Positions 1 to 6,870 of a stretch of DNA of 64,000 bases are shown piece after piece. How positions within the stretch are numbered: position 1 is the first letter of the stretch; each line of letters opens with the position of its first letter. The stretch is from UBA1731 sp964567665. GTDB taxonomy: Bacteria; Verrucomicrobiota; Kiritimatiellia; RFP12; UBA1067. The notes under the pieces are model-generated. The model ran no database searches. It was not told where the DNA came from and saw nothing but the letters and a program-made list of their open reading frames with translations. Location of the stretch: NCBI GenBank assembly GCA_964567665.1, contig CAZMNN010000001.1:51036-115035 (forward strand). The letters run 5' to 3'. The position numbers and the translations under genes are program-made.

Positions 1-79
1 GTGGGTCAAACCGGTCGTCCTTCTTCAGGATGCCGGAGTAGTCCTCACGCTCATATTGTATGTCCGGAACGTCTATCAT
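1..79 (-). CDS. N-terminal fragment of a small conserved protein, possibly Minf_1886-like
   Basis: The gene starts with ATG at 79 and runs off the left edge of the window. Only 26 residues are visible, beginning MIDVPDIQYEREDYSG and followed by a KKDDRFDP stretch. The acidic start with an R-[FY]-[DA]-P segment recalls the opening of the Verrucomicrobia/Planctomycetes-restricted family often called Minf_1886, but this rests on memory of the family and a short match. It lies 19 bases after the cmk stop and is probably the next gene of the same operon. Confidence 0.4.
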   Translation of the reverse strand, partial: MIDVPDIQYEREDYSGILKKDDRFDP

Positions 80-98
80 GAAGATTCCACTTGCTGAT

Positions 99-773
99 TC
101 AGTTCCGCCATCCCTGCGGCAGCGATGAAAGCACGGCCTCAACCACCTGCTCAAGCGTCAGTTCGGACGAATCGATCTCGACTGCGCCATCCGCCTTTCT
201 CAGCGGCGCACAGGTGCGGGACGAATCGATCCTGTCACGCGCCAGCAGGGATGCCTTGACAGCCTCGGCTGACTGCTTTGCGATGCCCTTTTCTACCTCT
301 TCGCGCTGACGGCGCGCCGCACGTACGTCCGCAGAGGCCGTGAGGTAGAAACGCGCCGGTGTTTCGGGAAACACGGCCGTGGTGATGTCGCGCCCCTCTA
401 CGACAAGATCGCCGAAGCCGGTGAGCGAACGAAGTATGGCCGTCACGCGGTCGCGCACGGACTTCACCGTCGCGACCGGGGATGCATGAGCGTTCACCTC
501 TGGCGTACGGATCCTGTCGCCCGGCTCTTCGCCCTTCACAAGATACTTGATCCTTCCGCCTTCCGGCACACATTCTATTCCGACGGAATCCGCAAACGCC
601 GCCACTGCCTCCGGATTGGACGTATCGATGCCGTTCTCGACGCACTGCCACGTGATTATCCGGTACAGTGCGCCGGAATCCACGTGAAGGAAGCCAAGCC
701 GTTCACCGACCATGCGCGAAACGGAGCTTTTGCCGGCACCGCTTGGGCCGTCTATCGCTATCACCTTTGCCAT
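99..773 (-). CDS. cmk: Cytidylate kinase
   Basis: The enzyme phosphorylates CMP and dCMP to the diphosphates in pyrimidine salvage and DNA precursor supply. The 224-residue product opens with MAKVIAIDGPSGAGKSS, the P-loop of the CMP kinase family, and carries the family pattern VVEGRDITTAVFP followed by RRQREE near the lid. Length is normal for the family. A TTG three codons upstream (782) also opens the frame, but it directly abuts GGAGG. The ATG at 773 sits 9 bases after that Shine-Dalgarno and is preferred. The gene follows the 790-2721 gene by 16 bases and is probably co-transcribed with the rhamnose genes. Confidence 0.95.
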   Translation of the reverse strand: MAKVIAIDGPSGAGKSSVSRMVGERLGFLHVDSGALYRIITWQCVENGIDTSNPEAVAAFADSVGIECVPEGGRIKYLVKGEEPGDRIRTPEVNAHASPVATVKSVRDRVTAILRSLTGFGDLVVEGRDITTAVFPETPARFYLTASADVRAARRQREEVEKGIAKQSAEAVKASLLARDRIDSSRTCAPLRKADGAVEIDSSELTLEQVVEAVLSSLPQGWRN

Positions 774-789
774 GCGAAACAACCTCCGT

Positions 790-2721
790 CTATTTCATCT
801 CGGTCAGGAACGGCAGGAACACGCCGCCGACGACGCTGCGCGCCTTGAATCCACGCGCCAGAGCGCAGTCGGCCTCATACCAGTCGCTGAACGGCTGGCG
901 GTCGCACGAAGTGTCGAGAAAGCGGTAGAGCGGCGCGACAAGCGTCTCAAGATCGTCGCTGCGCCCACGCAGACACGCCACCCATACAAGCCAGTCGGCC
1001 TTGGTGTACGCCTTGCGCGAATCGAGAGGAAGTCCATACGGCTCCTGCAGCTTCATGTAGGCCGCCATCTCACGTTCAGCCACGTCGGCGGGGAAAAGCC
1101 CCAGACCCATGACCCTGTCCCACACGATGTTGTACTTCATGCTCCAAGTGTCCGGACGGTCGAACGCAAGGCGTCCTGAGCCGTAGCGGCCGTCCTTCAC
1201 GGCCTCTATCCAGCGCGGCACCATCTCCTTCGCCGCCTTCACGTACTGTTCCGCGACGGACTTCTCGCCCCTCATGTCCGCCATCATGCCGTAGCAGGCG
1301 AGAGCGACGATCGTCTTCGCGGAAAGGTTCGCGTTGTGCGCAAGATGTCCGGCGAAATCGTCTGTGCAGAGCTGGTTCTCCGGATCGAACCCGACGTTGC
1401 GCAGATACTGCGCCCACTTGGTCACTTCCGGCCACCAGCGCGAAGCGAAAGCAGCATTGCCCTCGGAGTGCGCAAGCGCAGCAAGGCATATGAGCATGTT
1501 GCCGCACTCCTCCACCGGCATACGGTAGGTGTCGTCATCGCCGCCGCCAACGGACTGCCCCTTCTTCATTCCGTAGTACTGCCCTTCGGCGACGGGATAC
1601 AGCCCCATGTCGTGCGGGGCGTACGGGTACGGCCAGTTCGTGCTGGACGCATATTCGCACACAGGCGCAAGCGTCGCCTTTACGAATGTCGGCCCTGCAA
1701 GAAGCAGATGGGGCAGCTGCGGGTAGAACACGTCCGTGGTGCCGATCATGCCGCCGGAATGGTTCTCAGCGGAGAACATGTACGGTTCGCCGCCGGGGGC
1801 GGCGACAAACGAACAGGCCGCAAAGCTCTGCCGCCAGGCAAGCTCCGCGATTCTGGCGTACTGCGCTCCGCCGATCTTCTCCGCCTTGGCTGCGAGGGCG
1901 GCATCGCTCTCGCGAACCTTCGCACGAATCCTCGGATAGTCGCCAAGCGCCTCCTCAAGCATCTTCCCGAATGTCTTTCCGTCGCGCTGCCACCAGTCAA
2001 CAAGATCGTGTCCGAAATACCGGACGGTCTTGCCGTGCTCGTACGCCAGCATGAAAAGCGTCTCGTCGCCGCATTCGTACGGGCCAACCTGCCACGCATA
2101 TCCCCAGTCAGCCCTTTTGCTGTCACCCTTCACGCCAAACTGAACCTGATCCCTGCGTCCGACGCTGCGGGCCGGAACGCCGGCTATCTCCGTCTTGCGC
2201 TCGACCATCTTGGCGTCATCGCGGTTTCTCGCCAGTTCCGGCGGGAGGTTCATCTCCACGCTGTGCGTCTTCGCGCCTGAGACCTTCACGGAGACGTACG
2301 TGACCGGACGCGAGAACGTCTCAAGCTCATCCGTGAGCCGAGGCGTGATGAAGCTCAACTCAACGGACAGCGCTCCCTTGCCGAACGTGTAGAGCGTCTC
2401 GTTCGCCCGGACTTCGACAGACCTATGCGGCAGCGGAGAGACATTCATCGGGTTGCGTCCGCAAAGACGATACTTAACCCCGTCCGCCGTGAGGATCATC
2501 GACAGCGGCTGGCTCGCCCCCGCCCAGTGCGTAGTGTCGCAGTCTGTCAGCCGGTCCGCCCGGCTCCACAGACTGAAATGCGGATCCACGCTCACAAGCG
2601 GCACGGCCGGCGGGCGGAACGGACGGACATCCGCACCCGCCACTCCGGAGGCCATGCCATATCCGGACATGGTCGCAGACGCGACTGACAAGCAAACCGA
2701 CAGAACAAAAATGTTTTTCAT
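790..2721 (-). CDS. Secreted glutaminase-A-like protein (DUF4964/DUF5127/DUF4965/DUF1793 architecture)
   Basis: The 643-residue product begins MKNIFVLSVCLSV, a signal peptide. The mature start holds the family hallmark of GtaA-like proteins, PLVSVDPHFSLWSRAD followed by LTDCDTTHWAGASQPL. Further on are a GGMIGTTDVFYPQLP segment, MPVEECGNMLI and VWDRVMGLGLFP, which are conserved blocks of DUF4965 and DUF1793 in an (alpha/alpha) toroid. Fungal relatives are annotated as glutaminases, but many bacterial members sit in glycan-degrading gene clusters and their substrate is unknown. An upstream in-frame ATG at 2793 would overlap the kinase gene and place residues before the signal peptide, so ATG 2721 is chosen. 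Its neighbours in the operon are rhamnulokinase upstream and cmk downstream. Confidence 0.8.
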   Translation of the reverse strand: MKNIFVLSVCLSVASATMSGYGMASGVAGADVRPFRPPAVPLVSVDPHFSLWSRADRLTDCDTTHWAGASQPLSMILTADGVKYRLCGRNPMNVSPLPHRSVEVRANETLYTFGKGALSVELSFITPRLTDELETFSRPVTYVSVKVSGAKTHSVEMNLPPELARNRDDAKMVERKTEIAGVPARSVGRRDQVQFGVKGDSKRADWGYAWQVGPYECGDETLFMLAYEHGKTVRYFGHDLVDWWQRDGKTFGKMLEEALGDYPRIRAKVRESDAALAAKAEKIGGAQYARIAELAWRQSFAACSFVAAPGGEPYMFSAENHSGGMIGTTDVFYPQLPHLLLAGPTFVKATLAPVCEYASSTNWPYPYAPHDMGLYPVAEGQYYGMKKGQSVGGGDDDTYRMPVEECGNMLICLAALAHSEGNAAFASRWWPEVTKWAQYLRNVGFDPENQLCTDDFAGHLAHNANLSAKTIVALACYGMMADMRGEKSVAEQYVKAAKEMVPRWIEAVKDGRYGSGRLAFDRPDTWSMKYNIVWDRVMGLGLFPADVAEREMAAYMKLQEPYGLPLDSRKAYTKADWLVWVACLRGRSDDLETLVAPLYRFLDTSCDRQPFSDWYEADCALARGFKARSVVGGVFLPFLTEMK

Positions 2722-2737
2722 GCTGGTGACTGTATCT

Positions 2738-4189
2738 TCAGCGGACGATTGCCTTGCGGGCTTCGGAGAGATCCTTGAACTCGCCCGAAGCAATCATCTG
2801 GACAATGAGGTTTCCGATGGCGGTCCCCTCTGTAGGCCCGGCAACCACCTCAAGTCCAGTTGCCTTCGCGGTCAACTCGTTGAGGTACACGTCCTTCGAT
2901 CCGCCGCCGACGATGTTGAGTGTCGTGTACGACTTGCCGGTAAGCGACGCAAGGAGCGTGGCCTCCTTCGCGTAGCAGTGGGCAAGCGAAGCGTAGACGC
3001 ACTGCACAAGCTCGCCAACCGTCGCAGGAACCCTCTGCCCGCTTTCCGCGCAAGCGCCGCAGACCGCGCCTATCATGGTGTCCGGAGAGAAGAACCTCCT
3101 GTCCGCCGCATCCACGATGGACGGGAAGTCTCCGACCGCGCGGGCGGCCTTCTCAAGATCGGCAAAGGAATACTTGCGCCCCTTCTCCCAATCGGATATC
3201 CCCGCGAGCGCGGCGGCGGTTGCCTCGCCGCCCTTGCCCTCGACGTACGCAACGCCGTTCAGCTCCCTGCGGATGGACTGCACCATCCACAAGCCCATGA
3301 TGTTCTTGAGGAAGCGGTAACGCTTCCATGCGCCGCCCTCGTTGGAGAAGTTCGCGGCGCAGGATGCCGGCGTGGCGATAGGCACATCGTTCTCAACTCC
3401 GATGATGCTCCACGTTCCGCTTGAAAGGTAGATTGCCTTGTCGTCGCGGGCTGGCACGGCAAGGTACGCCGACCCGGTGTCGTGGCAGGCCGGAAGCACG
3501 ACCTTCGCGTCATATCCCACGACGCCTTTAACAGCATCGGTGAATCCGCCAAGCACCGTTCCCGGCATGGTGAGTGGCTTGAAAATGCGATCCGGCAGTC
3601 CAAGGCGGGCAATCAGTTCGCGATCCCAGTCGCACGTCTCTGCATTCACGAGCGATGACGTGGACGCATCGGTGTACTCGTTCGCCATCTTGCCGGTCAG
3701 CACGAAGTTAAGATAGTCAGGGATGAGCAGCAGACGCTCAGCCTTCTCAAGCTGTTCGGGATGCTCCTTTTTCAGAGCCGCAAGCTGGTATATCGTGTTG
3801 TATACAGCCTTCTGGATTCCGCAGTGCGCATACAGTTCGTTGAACGGAATCACGGAGTCCACGTATTCCGGCATACCGTCCGTGCGGTGGTCGCGATAGG
3901 CGACGGCATCGCCGACGGGAAGACCGCGACCGTCAACAAGAACAAAATCGACGCCCCACGTATCGATGCCAATCGTCTCTGGCGCCTCACCGGCGTCAGC
4001 CGCCGCCTTACACCCTGCAAGCACGTGCCTCGCAAGCGCCTGGATGTCCCAACAGTCGTGTCCGTCTTTCACGACCTGCGAATTGTCGAAGCGGTAGACC
4101 TCCTTCAGCTGGATCTTTCCGTCCTCCACCCATCCGAGAATGTGGCGTCCCGACGACGCCCCGATGTCTATTGCAAGATGCTTCTTCAT
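2738..4189 (-). CDS. rhaB: Rhamnulokinase (FGGY family)
   Basis: The kinase phosphorylates L-rhamnulose to rhamnulose-1-phosphate in the cytoplasm. The 483-residue protein starts MKKHLAIDIGASSGRH, the ATP-binding phosphate-1 motif typical of RhaB, and continues with IGIDTWGVDFVLVD, AYRDHRTDGM and YQLAALK. LPACHDTGSAYLAVPA and YLSSGTWSIIGVE are the conserved C-terminal FGGY blocks of rhamnulokinases. The longer frame back to 4390 lies wholly inside the aldolase gene. The ATG at 4189 overlaps the aldolase stop as ATGA, which indicates translational coupling. With the adjacent aldolase it makes the last two steps of L-rhamnose catabolism. No rhamnose isomerase is present in the window. Confidence 0.92.
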   Translation of the reverse strand: MKKHLAIDIGASSGRHILGWVEDGKIQLKEVYRFDNSQVVKDGHDCWDIQALARHVLAGCKAAADAGEAPETIGIDTWGVDFVLVDGRGLPVGDAVAYRDHRTDGMPEYVDSVIPFNELYAHCGIQKAVYNTIYQLAALKKEHPEQLEKAERLLLIPDYLNFVLTGKMANEYTDASTSSLVNAETCDWDRELIARLGLPDRIFKPLTMPGTVLGGFTDAVKGVVGYDAKVVLPACHDTGSAYLAVPARDDKAIYLSSGTWSIIGVENDVPIATPASCAANFSNEGGAWKRYRFLKNIMGLWMVQSIRRELNGVAYVEGKGGEATAAALAGISDWEKGRKYSFADLEKAARAVGDFPSIVDAADRRFFSPDTMIGAVCGACAESGQRVPATVGELVQCVYASLAHCYAKEATLLASLTGKSYTTLNIVGGGSKDVYLNELTAKATGLEVVAGPTEGTAIGNLIVQMIASGEFKDLSEARKAIVR

Positions 4190-5004
4190 TTTCCGACCCG
4201 CTTCATCCTGTACCCGGCGTACGTCTGGGTGTTGTAGAGCGGCTGCCCTTCCGGAATGGACAGACCGAGCGCCTTGCGGATCGAGAGGAAATCCTGCACG
4301 CTCTTCTTGCCGACCTGCTGGAGATGCTTCTTGTGAAGTCCCGCGAGCAGACAGCACTGGCAGAATGCGTCGGCGTTCTCGGCGAACCACTCCGCCTCCT
4401 CGATGTCGCGTCCGCCGCAGACTATGCCATGGTTCTCCATGAAGACCACGTTGGACTTCTTGGCCGCCTCGGCGACATTCTTCGCCACCTCGTCGGTGCC
4501 GGGAGTGCCGTACGGCGCAAGGGGAATCTGACCGAGGAAGATGTCAGCCTCCGGATTGATTCCGTTCGGCGGAACCTGTCCGGCGAAGATGAATGCGTTG
4601 CAGTGCGGCGGATGGCAGTGCATGCAGGCGTTCATGCCCGTTGCCTTCATCATGGCGATGTGAACCTTCACCTCCGAGGTGCGCGGACGGTAGCCGCAGA
4701 GCTGTCCGGCGTTCATGTCAACGAGACAGATGTCCTCCTCGTTCATGAACCCCTTGCAGCAGAGCGTGGGGGAGCAAAGCACAAGATCCTCGCCGACGCG
4801 GACGGAAAGGTTGCCGCCGTTGCCGTCTGTGTATCCTCTTGCATATATGCGCCTGCCCATCTCGCATATCTGCTGCTTGACCTTGCGTATGGCAGGACTC
4901 TTGAAAAACGCATCCAGTTCCTTGCGTGTGCGGGGCTGCTTCTTCCCCTCCCAGTGATATGCCCTGTCTACCAGTGGCGGATTGATGTAAAGGCTGCTGT
5001 CCAT
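4186..5004 (-). CDS. Class II aldolase, probable rhamnulose-1-phosphate aldolase
   Basis: The product is 272 residues, close to the length of E. coli RhaD and longer than FucA. It carries GNGGNLSVR (phosphate loop), SEVKVHIAMM (with the probable catalytic Glu), MHCHPPHCNAF with an H-x-H zinc site, and ENHG for a third zinc ligand. These are hallmarks of the zinc-dependent class II aldolase/adducin family, which cleaves ketose-1-phosphates to DHAP and a lactaldehyde. Coupling to rhamnulokinase suggests rhamnulose-1-phosphate as substrate. Fuculose-1-phosphate remains possible. The ATG at 5004 is preceded by AAAGGAG with 10-base spacing and by its own extended -10 promoter. Confidence 0.85.
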   Translation of the reverse strand: MDSSLYINPPLVDRAYHWEGKKQPRTRKELDAFFKSPAIRKVKQQICEMGRRIYARGYTDGNGGNLSVRVGEDLVLCSPTLCCKGFMNEEDICLVDMNAGQLCGYRPRTSEVKVHIAMMKATGMNACMHCHPPHCNAFIFAGQVPPNGINPEADIFLGQIPLAPYGTPGTDEVAKNVAEAAKKSNVVFMENHGIVCGGRDIEEAEWFAENADAFCQCCLLAGLHKKHLQQVGKKSVQDFLSIRKALGLSIPEGQPLYNTQTYAGYRMKRVGK

Positions 5005-5029
5005 TCTTGTAAATCTCCTTTGGTGTGCG

Positions 5030-5038
5030 ATTATAGCA
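5030..5038 (-). promoter_or_regulatory. Extended -10 promoter of the aldolase-rhaB operon
   Basis: The minus strand reads TGCTATAAT, a perfect TATAAT with an upstream TGn extension. It lies 25 bases before the aldolase ATG and between the acetyltransferase stop and the aldolase Shine-Dalgarno. No good -35 hexamer is visible, as expected for an extended -10 promoter. Confidence 0.7.
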
Positions 5039-5054
5039 CAATATCCTGCGCTCT

Positions 5055-5636
5055 TTATGCGTGGACGTACTTTTCGCGGTCCGCCGGGGTTATCTTCCTT
5101 ATCACGCGGCACGGATTGCCCGCGACAAGCGTCCCCTCCGGCACATCGCGGATCACGACGCTGCCCGCCGCGACGATGGAGTTTGCGCCTATCGTCACGC
5201 CGCCGATGATCTGCACACCGCCGCCGATCCACACGTTGTCGCCGATCGTGACCGGAAATGCGTACTCAAGCCCGCCGATGCGCTCTTCGACGTCAAACGG
5301 ATGCCCGGCGGCATATATCCCGACATTCGGCGCAATCCACACGTTGTCGCCGATGCGCACGTAGTTTCCGTCCAGCACCACGAAATTGTAGTTGGCGAAG
5401 AAGTTGTCGCCGATTTCGATGTGGAATCCATAGTCGCACCGAAACGGCGGCAGGATGTTGCACCCTTTCCCGACCTTGCCCAAAATCCTCTTGAGGAACG
5501 CGGCGCGCTCCTCCACCTGCGACGGCAACAACCTGTTGTACTCCGCCATCGCGTCCTGTATGCCGAAACGGTGCTTCACCATCTCAGGCGTTGGCCGGTA
5601 AAGGTATCCGGCCTCCATCTTCTCCTGTTCAGTCAT
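5055..5636 (-). CDS. Sugar O-acetyltransferase (maltose/galactoside acetyltransferase type)
   Basis: The 193-residue product begins MTEQEKMEAG, the usual opening of the Maa/LacA group, and goes on to a left-handed parallel beta-helix of hexapeptide repeats (IGDNFFANYN, IGDNVWIAPNVGI, IGDNVWIGGGVQI, IGANSIVAAGSVV). It ends with VAGNPCRVIRKI, the conserved CoA-binding end. YAAGHPFDVEER holds the probable catalytic His. These enzymes transfer acetyl from acetyl-CoA to sugar 6-hydroxyls. Three consecutive start codons (GTG, ATG, ATG) follow AAGGAG. The third, at 5636, has the best spacing (7 bases). Its own promoter TGGTATAAT lies at 5657. Confidence 0.9.
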   Translation of the reverse strand: MTEQEKMEAGYLYRPTPEMVKHRFGIQDAMAEYNRLLPSQVEERAAFLKRILGKVGKGCNILPPFRCDYGFHIEIGDNFFANYNFVVLDGNYVRIGDNVWIAPNVGIYAAGHPFDVEERIGGLEYAFPVTIGDNVWIGGGVQIIGGVTIGANSIVAAGSVVIRDVPEGTLVAGNPCRVIRKITPADREKYVHA

Positions 5637-5656
5637 CATCACTCTCCTTGCCGCCC

Positions 5657-5665
5657 ATTATACCA
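5657..5665 (-). promoter_or_regulatory. Extended -10 promoter of the acetyltransferase gene
   Basis: The minus strand reads TGGTATAAT about 20 bases before the acetyltransferase start, with AAGGAG between. There is no convincing -35. Confidence 0.65.
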
Positions 5666-5703
5666 TAGTCTGCCAAGCGCTCGTCTGTAGTCCTCCCCAC
5701 TCT

Positions 5704-5877
5704 TCACCAGACCTTTGCATCTGGAACAGGAAGCGAGGTATCATCCCCAATCGGCACGGAAGCTCCAGTCGAACAGGTGTCTGCGGTTTTGACGGTCAGA
5801 GAATCGCCAAACGCCTGACGGCATTGCGCCAGCGATTTGATATGTGGCGCAGTCTCGATCTTGATGCGAATTTTCAC
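5704..5877 (-). pseudogene. Duplicated internal fragment of the 812-aa TSP3-repeat protein (57-codon micro-ORF)
   Basis: From a GTG at 5877 the minus strand reads KIRIKIETAPHIKSLAQC and then continues through ADTCSTGASVPIGDD. This matches residues about 494-539 of the large protein encoded at 6871-9309. At DNA level roughly nine of ten bases agree over about 130 bp (5741-5872 against 7708-7839, compared by eye). The fragment has no stop within the homologous part and is preceded by GGAGG ten bases before GTG, so it could still be translated. It lacks the membrane segments, repeats and protease-like domain of the parent. It is best called a gene remnant left by partial duplication, or possibly a captured domain. 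Confidence 0.6.
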
Positions 5878-5922
5878 AATTCAACAACCTCCATCCGCTT
5901 ATCCAAGAACGAATTGTCGCTA

Positions 5923-6033
5923 TCACTCATCCCATTTGTCATCATCGTATGAGACAATTTTCCAGCCATTCGGATATGCTCTAAGATTCAGAATCAACGG
6001 CTTGGTCAATGTTCTGCTCAGATAATTGTCCAT
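5923..6033 (-). CDS. Possible 36-aa protein of unknown function
   Basis: The ATG at 6033 follows GGAGG by ten bases. The product starts MDNYLSRTLTKPLILNLR and ends in an acidic, aromatic tail (SYDDDKWDE). I recognise no family. It lies between two other micro-ORFs in the same direction, and the GGAGG before it overlaps the end of the preceding 53-codon ORF. That arrangement looks like a small operon, but the short length means chance cannot be excluded. Confidence 0.35.
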   Translation of the reverse strand: MDNYLSRTLTKPLILNLRAYPNGWKIVSYDDDKWDE

Positions 6034-6039
6034 TGTATT

Positions 6040-6201
6040 TCAACCTCCTTGTCGCACAAACCTCGAATCCAGAAGCTCCTGCAACTGCCGATTCAAACGC
6101 CACAATCGTTCATGTTCTGCAGAGGTTTCAGAGACTTCCTGCACCATCTGGATTGCAATTCGCCGTCGGCTTTTTCTCCTGTGGACTTTCAAGCGGAACA
6201 T
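6040..6201 (-). CDS. Possible 53-aa basic protein of unknown function
   Basis: The ORF starts MFRLKVHRRKSRRRIAIQ, a strongly basic N-terminus, followed by a Glu/Leu/Arg-rich stretch (HERLWRLNRQLQELLDSR) that could form a helix or short coiled coil. Its stop lies inside the GGAGG-TTGA sequence that precedes the 36-aa ORF, so the two would be translationally linked. There is only a weak Shine-Dalgarno upstream. No family is recognised. The basic helix-forming character would fit nucleic-acid binding, but this is a guess. Confidence 0.35.
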   Translation of the reverse strand: MFRLKVHRRKSRRRIAIQMVQEVSETSAEHERLWRLNRQLQELLDSRFVRQGG

Positions 6202-6246
6202 TCTCTATTTTGCTTTAGAAATAGGGACTATTGGCTCTATGGCGAG

Positions 6247-6867
6247 TCATAGATCTCTAATCTTCATAAGTATTGATTCAGGAAGTGCATTCGTATAAGA
6301 AGTGACGTTACTTGATGGAGACTCGGTAAGAACTGCGATTGCAGCATAACACCTCAATGCTTCATTGATTGACAATCCTTGAACTTCCAAGTGTCGGGCT
6401 ATTGCGTTCCACAGACCTATATCTTCACCCCAAGGGGAGTCATAAGTTGCTGACAACATACAATTTGTTGCTATACTATGTGCAATAGAATGCTTGCCGT
6501 CAAATGAATATACGCCTGACATAATAACTCCCGCTGCGCCTCTTTGCCACGCATTTGCGGGAAGCACAGTAGAGTTTACAATGTTTGAGCAAATTAAGAA
6601 AATCTGTGGAAGCAATATGTCGCCACTCATGTCATCTTCTGCGATGTCTGCATACGATATAGCTCGTACAAGGTCAATATTTGCGACTTGGGAAACATTC
6701 GTTGCCTCTTCCACCCATGTCGACAATCGATTAGTAAACGAAGCATCAAGTGTTGCACGAGGTAGCTCTAAAGCCCAAACCATGTTGGACAGAGCTGCAC
6801 CATAGTCATGTTCTGCCCATGCATTTCCACATAGCACAATGCCAATTAGAAGAATTGTTTGTTTCAT
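6247..6867 (-). CDS. Small secreted protein of unknown function, partner of the TSP3-repeat protein
   Basis: The 206-residue product begins MKQTILLIGIVLCGNAWA, a clear signal peptide with an AWA cleavage site. The mature part looks mostly helical and contains several Asn/Ser-rich positions. No domain is recognised. The ATG lies three bases after the stop of the large TSP3-repeat gene, which argues for co-transcription and a linked role. Base composition is distinctly AT-richer than the flanking housekeeping genes, as in the whole 5.7-7.5 kb patch, suggesting acquisition or relaxed selection. Confidence 0.65.
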   Translation of the reverse strand: MKQTILLIGIVLCGNAWAEHDYGAALSNMVWALELPRATLDASFTNRLSTWVEEATNVSQVANIDLVRAISYADIAEDDMSGDILLPQIFLICSNIVNSTVLPANAWQRGAAGVIMSGVYSFDGKHSIAHSIATNCMLSATYDSPWGEDIGLWNAIARHLEVQGLSINEALRCYAAIAVLTESPSSNVTSYTNALPESILMKIRDL

Positions 6868-6870
6868 GGA

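Noticed and set aside
5741..5926. 61-codon minus-strand frame from ATG 5926
   Set aside because: It is out of phase with the duplicated fragment. The homologous reading frame is the GTG-started one at 5704-5877.
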